Source: Pukyongia salina (lineage in GTDB: Bacteria; Bacteroidota; Bacteroidia; Flavobacteriales; Flavobacteriaceae). Taken from it: a DNA stretch of 64,000 nt. The notes beneath the pieces were generated by a model that was not told where the DNA came from, did not search any database, and saw nothing but the letters and a program-made list of their open reading frames with translations. Positions 9,111 to 16,193 of this stretch are shown piece by piece. The position numbers were made by a program, and so were the translations under genes. How positions within the stretch are numbered: position 1 is the first letter of the stretch; each line of letters opens with the position of its first letter. The DNA lies in the NCBI RefSeq assembly GCF_002966125.1, contig NZ_CP027062.1, positions 1,240,001 to 1,304,000 on the forward strand, given 5' to 3'.

Positions 9111-10337
9111 TTAGGGACAGGGCTCCACGAACGAACTTTCGTAAATGTCGGCAATGGTGAAACGTAACCTCGGCGTATTTCGATTATAATTAACTAATAG
9201 CGCCACCTCTACATCATTTGGAAAATAAATTACGATAGAACGTAAGGCTCTGTCGCAACTCCCACAGGGGTCGTTACTTTTAGCACCATTCTTTGCGAAG
9301 TAGGTTCCTCGCTCGCCTTCAAAGGTCGTTGTTAAGCCTAAAGGCCCGAATTCTGGAGTGCCATTAAAGATTCTATCACGTTGAGTGGTCGATATAATTA
9401 GCCCCTGATCATCATACTTAAAAATGGCAAGCACCTTTGCCAGGTCCCTTGCAGATAATAGTAATCCACTGGATCCTACGTTCAAGGGATTATTGTCGAC
9501 TATCCATCCAATATATCCGTTATTGCCAGGGTTGGTGTTGAAAGGCCAGGCATAGGCCAACGGAAAGTCTGAGGTGTTATAGTAGCTATCCACAGCCTGA
9601 GGAGAAAGAGGAGCATATATTTCGAGGGGGTGGAATATGTTCTCTCTCAAATAATGGAAATACCTATCCGGACAGTAAATAGGGTATTGTAATCCTGTTT
9701 CATCGAGATTATATACAATCTCACCTATCAAGACCCTAATTAAAGTAAAGTTCGCATTTTGGTATACTCCATATCTCTGCATATTGGGCGGGCGTTGTAA
9801 ACTAGCAAGCATATCTGCTTCACTAAGCATTTCTCCTGAAGGAGGCGAGTTACCAATAAAATCGATGGCTGTGTTATTTGTGAGCAGGTGATTAAAGGTT
9901 AAATATGCAGGGGACGTCTTATCGCTAAAATCTCCGTGCACGGTAGACCTCCACGAATCGGGGAGATAGTTAACAACGGTAGAGTCTGGATGGATGCCGT
10001 TGTCTTCTAATGCCTTCATTAAAGCTATAGTCCCTATAAACTTTGAAACTGAAGCTACATTTTGTCTTGTGTTTATAGTCATAGGCACCCCTCCGCCTGG
10101 TTCATCTTCATGGCGGGCAAATCCAAATGCTTCGTTATAATATAAGTTTCCACCTTCATTCACAGCAATTTGGTAGCCCGCATAATCGCTTTGAAGTTCG
10201 GAGTTTAATTCCTGAATAAATAAGTCGATATCAAAAACTAAGGTTTGGTCACAATTAAAAGAAGGTTCGTCACTATTGCACGAGGATAGGAGTAATAATC
10301 CAAGGAGAAATGCTGAAAAATTAAATAGAGTTTTCAT
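9111..10337 (-). CDS. Serine hydrolase lipoprotein (beta-lactamase class C / DD-peptidase fold)
   Basis: 408 residues. Lipoprotein signal with lipobox LLSSC (Cys20). The family SxxK nucleophile motif is SVSK (Ser96, Lys99), and the expected Tyr-x-Asn element is YQN in RYGVYQNANFTL. It is a periplasmic or surface-exposed serine hydrolase of beta-lactamase fold. Such proteins range from DD-peptidases to esterases, so the substrate is open. It is inserted, in the opposite direction, between the two CoA-transferase subunits. It is divergent from scoB across a 130-bp gap holding a 20-bp perfect palindrome. It ends flush against the LuxR gene. Confidence 0.85.
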   Translation of the reverse strand: MKTLFNFSAFLLGLLLLSSCNSDEPSFNCDQTLVFDIDLFIQELNSELQSDYAGYQIAVNEGGNLYYNEAFGFARHEDEPGGGVPMTINTRQNVASVSKFIGTIALMKALEDNGIHPDSTVVNYLPDSWRSTVHGDFSDKTSPAYLTFNHLLTNNTAIDFIGNSPPSGEMLSEADMLASLQRPPNMQRYGVYQNANFTLIRVLIGEIVYNLDETGLQYPIYCPDRYFHYLRENIFHPLEIYAPLSPQAVDSYYNTSDFPLAYAWPFNTNPGNNGYIGWIVDNNPLNVGSSGLLLSARDLAKVLAIFKYDDQGLIISTTQRDRIFNGTPEFGPLGLTTTFEGERGTYFAKNGAKSNDPCGSCDRALRSIVIYFPNDVEVALLVNYNRNTPRLRFTIADIYESSFVEPCP

Positions 10338-10394
10338 GATATCGTGAGTTTGTGGTTGGCATTTTGAAATATAGAGTTTAATGTTACCTGCTGA

Positions 10395-10414
10395 AATACC
10401 TCAATTGAGGTATT
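10395..10414. promoter_or_regulatory. Perfect 20-bp palindrome, candidate operator between divergent promoters
   Basis: AATACCTCAATTGAGGTATT is its own reverse complement over all 20 bases. The plus-strand -7-like box TATCTTTA (10438-10445, for scoB) and the minus-strand -7-like box TATATTTC (10373-10366, for the serine hydrolase) lie at similar distances on each side. The palindrome centre therefore sits roughly 45 bp upstream of both expected start sites, a usual position for an activator. The nearest regulator gene is the LuxR type at 8331. Confidence 0.6.
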
Positions 10415-10467
10415 CTCTTTTTTCTTGCAAAAAGGGGTATCTTTATAGAAAATATTTTCTGAAGAAT

Positions 10468-11121
10468 ATGTTAGGAAAAGAACAAATAGCACAACGAATA
10501 GCGAAAGAAGTAAAAGACGGCTATTACGTGAATCTTGGGATTGGTATTCCCACCCTTGTGGCAAATTTTGTAAGAGAGGATATTGAAGTAGAATTTCAAA
10601 GTGAGAACGGAATCCTGGGGATGGGGCCATTTCCATATGATGGTGAAGAAGACCCGGATCTTATTAACGCAGGGAAGCAAACTATTACCGCTTTACCAGG
10701 AGCCTCCTTTTTCGATTCGGCCTTAAGTTTTTCGATGATCCGTGGTCAGCACGTAGACCTTACTATATTAGGCGCTATGGAAGTGGCGCAAAATGGCGAC
10801 ATTGCGAATTGGAAGATCCCGGGTAAGATGGTGAAGGGTATGGGAGGAGCCATGGACTTGGTTGCGTCTGCCGAAAATATCATTGTAGCCATGATGCATA
10901 CTAACAGGGCTGGCGAATCTAAATTATTAAAACAGTGCAGCCTTCCACTAACAGGAGTGAATTGCGTAAAAAAAATTGTGACCAATCTCGCAGTGCTCAA
11001 GATCGAGAACAACAAATTTGTCCTACTCGAGAGAGCTCCCGGTGTTAGTGTTGAGGAAATTATGGAAGCGACAGAAGGTGACCTGGTAGTTTCCGGAGAT
11101 ATACCTGAAATGCAACTCTAA
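10468..11121 (+). CDS. scoB: 3-oxoacid CoA-transferase subunit B
   Basis: 217 residues from ATG 10468. A longer frame opens at 10381 but would run through the palindrome and promoter, and MLGKEQIAQRIAKEVKDGYY is the usual family N-terminus. The catalytic glutamate is Glu46 in SENGILGMG, which forms the glutamyl-CoA thioester. NLGIGIPTLV and GAMDLVASAENIIVAMMHT are typical of beta subunits. It works with ScoA (7621-8319) as a heteromer. A strong rho-independent terminator follows 21 bp after the stop. Confidence 0.95.
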   Translation: MLGKEQIAQRIAKEVKDGYYVNLGIGIPTLVANFVREDIEVEFQSENGILGMGPFPYDGEEDPDLINAGKQTITALPGASFFDSALSFSMIRGQHVDLTILGAMEVAQNGDIANWKIPGKMVKGMGGAMDLVASAENIIVAMMHTNRAGESKLLKQCSLPLTGVNCVKKIVTNLAVLKIENNKFVLLERAPGVSVEEIMEATEGDLVVSGDIPEMQL

Positions 11122-11142
11122 AAGAAGCAAATAAGACCTACA

Positions 11143-11168
11143 GGCGATGTGAAAGCATCGCCTTTTTT
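11143..11168 (+). terminator. Rho-independent terminator of scoB
   Basis: Stem GGCGATG (11143-11149) / CATCGCC (11156-11162), a 6-nt loop and then six T. It closes the scoB transcript. Confidence 0.85.
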
Positions 11169-11457
11169 ATTCAGTAATTGTAGGAAAATACGTAGCTAAT
11201 ATCTTTAAATGTTAAAAAAGAATGTATTTCAACGATTATATGTGCTTTACATCGTTATTTTAAAAAAAATGTTCACATATTAGCAATCCCAAACCAAACC
11301 AACTTAACCTACTTATGTTAACTATTACTAAAAGCTTAAAGAATACAGTCCGACTTATTAAAAATGTACTGTATGTTGCAAAAAAAGTGTTTTTATTGAT
11401 GTAGTTTTTTTCAGAGTACTTTACCCCCGAATCTGCAACGATTCAGATAAAGGTAGG
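11169..11457. other. Intergenic stretch, AT-rich, no supported gene
   Basis: This is part of the 390-bp gap between scoB and the ABC ATPase. It holds only two tiny frames: 24 codons from 11209 and 29 codons from 11315. The second encodes a Lys/Arg- and Leu/Val-rich peptide (MLTITKSLKNTVRLIKNVLY at its start) with amphipathic character, but it has no clear ribosome-binding site. I cannot support it as a gene. Confidence 0.5.
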
Positions 11458-11492
11458 CCCGTTCTTTGTGAGGTTAGAACGGGTCTTTTTTT
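11405..11492 (+). ncRNA. Candidate small transcript ending in its own terminator
   Basis: The scoB terminator already stops plus-strand reading at 11168, yet a second strong plus-strand terminator lies at 11458-11492 with no recognised gene between. Just before it is a small hairpin GAATC-TGCAAC-GATTC. A poor promoter-like pair (TTG around 11374, TAGTTTTT at 11402) precedes it. An RNA of about 75-90 nt with two stem-loops is possible; a short peptide mRNA (frame 11315-11404, 29 codons) is the alternative. No known RNA family is recognised. Confidence 0.3.
11458..11492 (+). terminator. Rho-independent terminator without an assigned upstream gene
   Basis: Stem CCCGTTCT (11458-11465) / AGAACGGG (11476-11483), a 10-nt loop and then a run of T from 11486. 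The T-run is on the plus strand, so it does not serve the minus-strand ABC gene that ends at 11512. Confidence 0.8.
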
Positions 11493-11511
11493 ATATACAT
11501 TTCTGAAATAT

Positions 11512-13200
11512 TTAAAGCCCCTTCGGAATGGCATCGATAAGTTTCCTGGTGTACTCTCGCGTTGGATTAGCGTAGATCTCATCGGCATCTCCCATCTCCT
11601 CTATTTTCCCGGAATTCATCACCAGTAATTGATCCGACATATACTTTACCACGGCAAGATCATGCGAGATAAAGATATAAGTGAACCCGAAATCTTCCTT
11701 AAGTTCGTTTAGTAAATTAAGGACCTGAGCCTGCACCGAAATATCCAGCGCCGATACAGATTCGTCGCATATAACAAGTTTTGGTCCCAGGGCAATAGTT
11801 CTGGCGATTCCTACACGCTGGCGTTGCCCTCCGGAAAGTTCATGTGGATAGCGATTGTAATAGCCGGCATCCAGTCCCACTCTTTCAAGAAGTTCCCTGG
11901 CCCTTTGCTCACGGTCTTTTTTAGAGTTCCCGATCTTATGAACTTTCATAGGCTCCACAAGCGCCTGCCCAATGGGAAGCCTTGGATTTAACGAGGCAAA
12001 AGGATCCTGAAAGATTAATTGGATCTCCTTGCGAAGGTTACGCTCCTCGGTTTTCGAGAGATCGTTCAGCTTTTTTCCTCTGTATTTTATGGTCCCCGAA
12101 GTCGGTTTGTCCAGTAACATTATCGCTCTACCCAAAGTAGATTTCCCACAGCCCGATTCGCCAACCAGTCCGAGAGTCTCTCCTTCAAAGACACTAAAAC
12201 TTACATCGTCTACTGCGCGGGTAACACGTTTTGGCCGAAACCATCCACCACTGGAGTAGAATTCCTTCTTTACATTCCTAACTTCCAAAAGTGGGGCTTT
12301 GGTATATAACTCCTTATGTCTAAGAGCGCGTTGCTGCGCTGTGATTTCACGAGCCTGGAAGTCCTTACTCTCAAGTGAGGCGATGGTAGGTAGTTTAGCG
12401 AGCCGCTTGTCCAAAACCGGCCTTGCTGCCAGTAATGCCCTGGTGTAGGAGTGTTGAGGAGTTTTGAAGATCTGATATACACTGCCTTGTTCTACTATAT
12501 CCCCTCGATACATCACCAATACCTTGTTGGCAATTTCGGAAACCAGGCTTAGATCGTGCGAGATAAACAATAAACTCATCCCGGTTTGCTGTTGGAGGTC
12601 TTTAAGTAGCTGAATGATTTCTTTCTGGACGGTAACATCCAGTGCAGTTGTAGGCTCATCGGCGATAAGCAGCTTGGGTTTGCAGGCAATGGCCATAGCG
12701 ATCATTACGCGTTGCATTTGCCCTCCGCTAATTTGATGCGGATAACGGTCATAAAGCTCAGCAGGACGCGGGAGTTTAACGCGTTCGAAGAGTTTCAGGG
12801 TTTCTTTTTTTGCTTCGGAATTAGAATATTTGAGGTGGTGTTTAAGGATCTCCGAAACCTGGAATCCACAGCGTAACGAAGGGTTCAGCGCACTCATAGG
12901 CTCCTGAAAGATCATAGCGATCTCTTTTCCTCTTACTTTCTGAAGTTCGGAAGGTTTCAATGTAAGAAGTTCTTTCCCCTGAAATTGAATACTGCCTTCA
13001 ATATGAGAAGTTTTCTTCGGAAGCAGACCTGCTATCGCAAGAGATGTAACAGATTTTCCCGAGCCCGATTCACCAACAATACCCAGGATCTCGTTTTCAG
13101 AAACACTAAAGGAGACAGAATGAATAACCTCAACAGAGTTTTTAGCCTTTCCGAAGGAAATCTTAAGATCCTTTACCTCTAACAGGCTTTTTTTATCCAT
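11512..13200 (-). CDS. Dipeptide/oligopeptide-type ABC transporter ATPase, two fused nucleotide-binding domains
   Basis: 562 residues. Two complete ABC ATPase domains lie in tandem. The first has Walker A GESGSGKS (about residue 43), signature SGGQMQRV and [10 protein letters not shown]. The second has Walker A GESGCGKS (about 340), signature [12 protein letters not shown] and [10 protein letters not shown]. Each is followed by the oligopeptide-family C-terminal extension ([24 protein letters not shown]). It is a DppD-DppF or GsiA-like fusion energising uptake of peptides or related solutes. No permease or binding protein is next to it, so it must work with subunits encoded elsewhere, as is usual in Flavobacteriaceae. 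Confidence 0.93.
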   Translation of the reverse strand: MDKKSLLEVKDLKISFGKAKNSVEVIHSVSFSVSENEILGIVGESGSGKSVTSLAIAGLLPKKTSHIEGSIQFQGKELLTLKPSELQKVRGKEIAMIFQEPMSALNPSLRCGFQVSEILKHHLKYSNSEAKKETLKLFERVKLPRPAELYDRYPHQISGGQMQRVMIAMAIACKPKLLIADEPTTALDVTVQKEIIQLLKDLQQQTGMSLLFISHDLSLVSEIANKVLVMYRGDIVEQGSVYQIFKTPQHSYTRALLAARPVLDKRLAKLPTIASLESKDFQAREITAQQRALRHKELYTKAPLLEVRNVKKEFYSSGGWFRPKRVTRAVDDVSFSVFEGETLGLVGESGCGKSTLGRAIMLLDKPTSGTIKYRGKKLNDLSKTEERNLRKEIQLIFQDPFASLNPRLPIGQALVEPMKVHKIGNSKKDREQRARELLERVGLDAGYYNRYPHELSGGQRQRVGIARTIALGPKLVICDESVSALDISVQAQVLNLLNELKEDFGFTYIFISHDLAVVKYMSDQLLVMNSGKIEEMGDADEIYANPTREYTRKLIDAIPKGL

Positions 13201-13237
13201 TTCTCTACCTCATTGATCGTCTGTAAAGACAAGTTGT

Positions 13238-13633
13238 TTATAGCGGATCACCCACTTTTACATCACACCGATGTCCTGGTTGGCCATGAGGAGGATTTAC
13301 CTTGGCTGTACTACCCGAATTCGTTTGTACGGGAGAACCACTGCCACTGTTAATAACAGGAGAGCCGGTACTTTTTTGCACAGGAGGCGCATTCAAGGGC
13401 GCACCAACAGGGATATCACATCGATGTCCAGGCTGCCCGTGAGCAGGATTTTTTGCGACATTCTCGTTTGTCGCAGGGGTATTATTTGTTGTGGCCTTGT
13501 TGGTTTCAACTGTTGTATTTTGAGTGGTGCTCTCTTCTTTTTTGGCATCCTCTCTACATGACATACTCAAGGTAAAGGTTAACATCAACAGGATCCCGAA
13601 AGTAAGCTTAACTCTATTTTTTATGATTTTCAT
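13238..13633 (-). CDS. Small lipoprotein with duplicated HGQPGHRCD motif
   Basis: 131 residues from ATG 13633. A longer frame from 13720 would overlap the exonuclease gene and lacks a signal peptide at its start. The lipoprotein signal ends in LSMSC (Cys26). A Thr/Asn/Ser-rich disordered linker leads to two copies of a His/Cys motif: NPAHGQPGHRCDIPVGAPL and, at the extreme C-terminus, NPPHGQPGHRCDVKVGDPL. Similar motifs occur in uncharacterised flavobacterial proteins. The His-x6-Cys pattern could bind metal or form disulphides at the cell surface, which is speculative. It lies downstream of the exonuclease. Confidence 0.85.
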   Translation of the reverse strand: MKIIKNRVKLTFGILLMLTFTLSMSCREDAKKEESTTQNTTVETNKATTNNTPATNENVAKNPAHGQPGHRCDIPVGAPLNAPPVQKSTGSPVINSGSGSPVQTNSGSTAKVNPPHGQPGHRCDVKVGDPL

Positions 13634-13679
13634 AGTTCTTGATTTTATTGACTTTGGTAAAACTACAAAAAACAGAACT

Positions 13680-14393
13680 TTAAACAGAGAGAATCTCGTC
13701 TTCTTTAAGGATAGGTTCATTACGTAGCCTTAAAAAGATCTGTGCTACCGCGACCGTGTCCTTCTCACAATATTTTATGATGCGGTCTATATCCTTTTCG
13801 TCATAAAAAACATCGCGAACCTGGCTACCGTCTATATCGTCTTTGGGAGAAGGGATTCCCAGCACATGTGTCATGAGCTTCAGGGAGGTAAAAGTTTTAT
13901 AGTCGCCAAACTTCCACAATTCGAGAGTGTCCAGATGTGGTACTTCCCATGGTTTTTTTCCGAAGAGATTTAACTTATCCGGAAGTTTCATCTGGTGAAT
14001 GATCATCCTCCTGGCGATATAAGGAAAGTCGAACTCCTTGCCGTTATGTGCACACAAAAGGTGGTAAGGCCTGTTGAAATGAGACTGAAGCAAACTGCCG
14101 AATTCTTTCAAAATATGCTTCTCTTCACCATGAAAACTAGTAACGCGAAAGTGTCTAACATCATTTTTTAAGGTGAAATATCCGGCAGAAATACAAATTA
14201 TCCTCCCAAATTCGGCCCAGATACCTGCGCGGTCGTAAAATTCTTCAGGCGTGAAATCGTCTTTTCGCTGATATTTAGATTTTAACTCCCATAATTGTTT
14301 AGTGGTCTCGTCTAGTTGATCGAAAGAAGGGTATTGGGGAACGGTCTCAATATCCAGAAACAAAAGGTGTTCAGGATTTATACGCTGTAACAT
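13680..14393 (-). CDS. Predicted 3'-5' exonuclease, PolB-exonuclease-like (DEDD superfamily)
   Basis: 237 residues, one domain. Exo I motif: LLFLDIETVP (Asp and Glu). Exo II: LLCAHNGKEFDFPYIARRM. Exo III: YCEKDTVAVAQIFL. LELWKFGDYKTFTSLKLMTHVLGI and the DGSQV element fit the stand-alone family related to the proofreading domain of family-B polymerases. It probably trims single-stranded DNA ends during repair, though the substrate is not known. It lies 42 bp after the serine hydrolase gene in the run ogt-hydrolase-exonuclease. Confidence 0.9.
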   Translation of the reverse strand: MLQRINPEHLLFLDIETVPQYPSFDQLDETTKQLWELKSKYQRKDDFTPEEFYDRAGIWAEFGRIICISAGYFTLKNDVRHFRVTSFHGEEKHILKEFGSLLQSHFNRPYHLLCAHNGKEFDFPYIARRMIIHQMKLPDKLNLFGKKPWEVPHLDTLELWKFGDYKTFTSLKLMTHVLGIPSPKDDIDGSQVRDVFYDEKDIDRIIKYCEKDTVAVAQIFLRLRNEPILKEDEILSV

Positions 14394-14435
14394 AGTGGAG
14401 GTGAATTTATCAGGGAGTCACCTAAATTTACAAAA

Positions 14436-15599
14436 TTATCGGGAACCGGCTTCCAGCATTTTATATCCCTCATCGATATATATATCAATATCTTTTGTAA
14501 ATACGCCAACACCCTTATTATTGCTTTTGCTGCGACCTAATCTCACGATCATAACATTGTCTTCCCTGTTTACTATTACGTATTGTCCCAGATGTCCGCG
14601 CATCATATAAAAAGACTTGCCTTCGGGACTAGTGTATAACCACCAGCCATAACCATACTGCGGACTTTCCTCAAATCTTGGGCGAAGCGATAGTGCCACA
14701 AAGGAAGAGTCCAGCAGTTGTTCTCCCCTCCATTTTCCATGATCTTTGAACAATTTTCCATAACGAGCGAAATCACGGGCATTTCCTGCTACACAACAGT
14801 ATGCTTTTACCATCCCACCTTCTTCACTGTCCAGTTGCCAAGGCGCATCCTGGCTAGCACCTAAAGGTTTCCAGAACGACTCGCTTAAATATTCGTTCAG
14901 GGGTTTTCCAGTTGCTTTTTCAAGAACCATGGCCAGTAGTTGGGTGTCGCCACTGGCATATTTAAATTTTTGTCCGGGTTCCTCCACAACTTTCAATCCC
15001 AGGATCACTTTTTTCAGGTCGTCGTCGAAATAAGCCCGGGTAGTGATAGATAACGGAGAATAATAGGCTTCGTCCCAATTGGTTCCTGAAGCCATTGAAG
15101 ACAGGTCGCCAACTGTGGTGCGGGCAGCCATACCTTCACTAAATTCTATAAAGAAATCCCCTACCGGTTGATCCAGCCCTTTCAGATATCCATCTGTGAT
15201 CGCTTTCCCCATCATACCGGAAACCATACTCTTTACTATAGAGAAGGAGTTGGACTTCGAATCTTTTCCGTAGCCATCATAATAGGCTTCATACCAGATA
15301 CTGTCGTTCTTAATAATGAGATAAGCTACTGTTCCAAGTTCGGCGTTAGTTTTTTTGAGAATCTCTGTTTCATCCACCGAATTGTAATTGGTATGTTCGG
15401 GCCAGGGGTGAGTTTCACCAGCCTCTACCACGCTGTTATCGAAGTATTTATAGTCTTCAAGGAAGGCCGTGGTGTGACCGTTAAGATAGATGGTGCGTAC
15501 CGCTTTCAATAAATAATCGGTGTCTGTGATATAGAGGACGGCGATGATCAATATGATTAGGATCAGTAGCCATTTAAAGAACTTCTTAAGGTATTTCAT
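14436..15599 (-). CDS. Membrane-anchored serine hydrolase (beta-lactamase class C family)
   Basis: 387 residues. An N-terminal membrane anchor (about 8-24, FKWLLILIILIIAVLYI) leaves a periplasmic domain. SxxK motif is SIVK (Ser120, Lys123), the Tyr-Ala-Ser element is in KFKYASGDTQLLA, and the C-terminal motif RGHLGQY occupies the HxG position. It is probably a peptidase or esterase of beta-lactamase fold. It is not closely similar to the serine hydrolase at 9111, which is a lipoprotein with a different layout. It begins 6 bp after ogt. Confidence 0.88.
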   Translation of the reverse strand: MKYLKKFFKWLLILIILIIAVLYITDTDYLLKAVRTIYLNGHTTAFLEDYKYFDNSVVEAGETHPWPEHTNYNSVDETEILKKTNAELGTVAYLIIKNDSIWYEAYYDGYGKDSKSNSFSIVKSMVSGMMGKAITDGYLKGLDQPVGDFFIEFSEGMAARTTVGDLSSMASGTNWDEAYYSPLSITTRAYFDDDLKKVILGLKVVEEPGQKFKYASGDTQLLAMVLEKATGKPLNEYLSESFWKPLGASQDAPWQLDSEEGGMVKAYCCVAGNARDFARYGKLFKDHGKWRGEQLLDSSFVALSLRPRFEESPQYGYGWWLYTSPEGKSFYMMRGHLGQYVIVNREDNVMIVRLGRSKSNNKGVGVFTKDIDIYIDEGYKMLEAGSR

Positions 15600-15605
15600 A
15601 GGGAT

Positions 15606-16079
15606 TTAGAATAATTTTCCTTGTTTTATTGGGCTTTCATGTTCCAACAACCATTTTTTTCGATCCAATCCCCCGGCATAACCTGTAAGCGATCCGTCCG
15701 ACCCAATGATACGGTGGCAGGGAATAATGATAGCGATGGGATTTCGTCCGTTTGCCGAGGCAGCTGCACGAATTACTTTAGGGTCACCCAGGGTATTTGC
15801 AATTTGCTGATATGTCCTGGTTTTGCCAAAATCGACAGTTTGCAGGGTGTTCCATACCTTTTTCTGAAATTCGGTTCCCTCTGGATTTAATTTTAGGCTG
15901 AATTGAGTTCTGGTTTTGCTGAAATATTCTTTCAACTGCTGAACAGCCTCCTCGAGCGCTTGAGGCGTCTCATCACCTGTAAACACTGTATTATCGGCGA
16001 ATTTTACTTCCGAAATTCCTTGCGTATCACCGCTTATTTGAAGGGTTCCCAGGGGTGTTTTGAGGCAGGTGGTCTCCAT
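15606..16079 (-). CDS. ogt: Methylated-DNA--[protein]-cysteine S-methyltransferase
   Basis: 157 residues from ATG 16079. A GTG start at 16103 would add eight residues but would place the inverted repeat inside the gene. It is a suicide enzyme that removes alkyl groups from O6-alkylguanine. The active-site motif PCHR contains Cys121, followed by IIGSDGSLTGYAGGLDRK. The helix-turn-helix region carries RTYQQIANTLGDPKVIRAAA. No AdaA domain is fused. It heads a minus-strand series ogt-serine hydrolase-exonuclease. Confidence 0.96.
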   Translation of the reverse strand: METTCLKTPLGTLQISGDTQGISEVKFADNTVFTGDETPQALEEAVQQLKEYFSKTRTQFSLKLNPEGTEFQKKVWNTLQTVDFGKTRTYQQIANTLGDPKVIRAAASANGRNPIAIIIPCHRIIGSDGSLTGYAGGLDRKKWLLEHESPIKQGKLF

Positions 16080-16080
16080 A

Positions 16081-16111
16081 AATACGAATGTACGTATTTT
16101 CACGTATTTTC
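16081..16111 (-). promoter_or_regulatory. CGTATT repeat cluster directly upstream of ogt
   Basis: AATACG-AATGTA-CGTATT (16081-16098) is a 6-bp inverted repeat touching the ogt ATG. A tandem 10-bp direct repeat ACGTATTTTC (16092-16101 and 16102-16111) overlaps it. It would cover the ribosome-binding region and could be an operator. No regulator can be assigned. Confidence 0.4.
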
Positions 16112-16193
16112 ATGAGAATTCACCGTTTTACGAGTTAAAAGTTAGAATTATAACAATTTTATCTTTAGATTTAGCACCCCCAAATAATTAAAA

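Noticed and set aside
10381-10467. Upstream start for scoB
   Set aside because: It would translate the 20-bp palindrome and promoter region and adds sequence not seen in CoA-transferase subunits.
11209-11283. 24-codon frame after the scoB terminator
   Set aside because: AT-rich, no ribosome-binding site, no conservation that can be judged.
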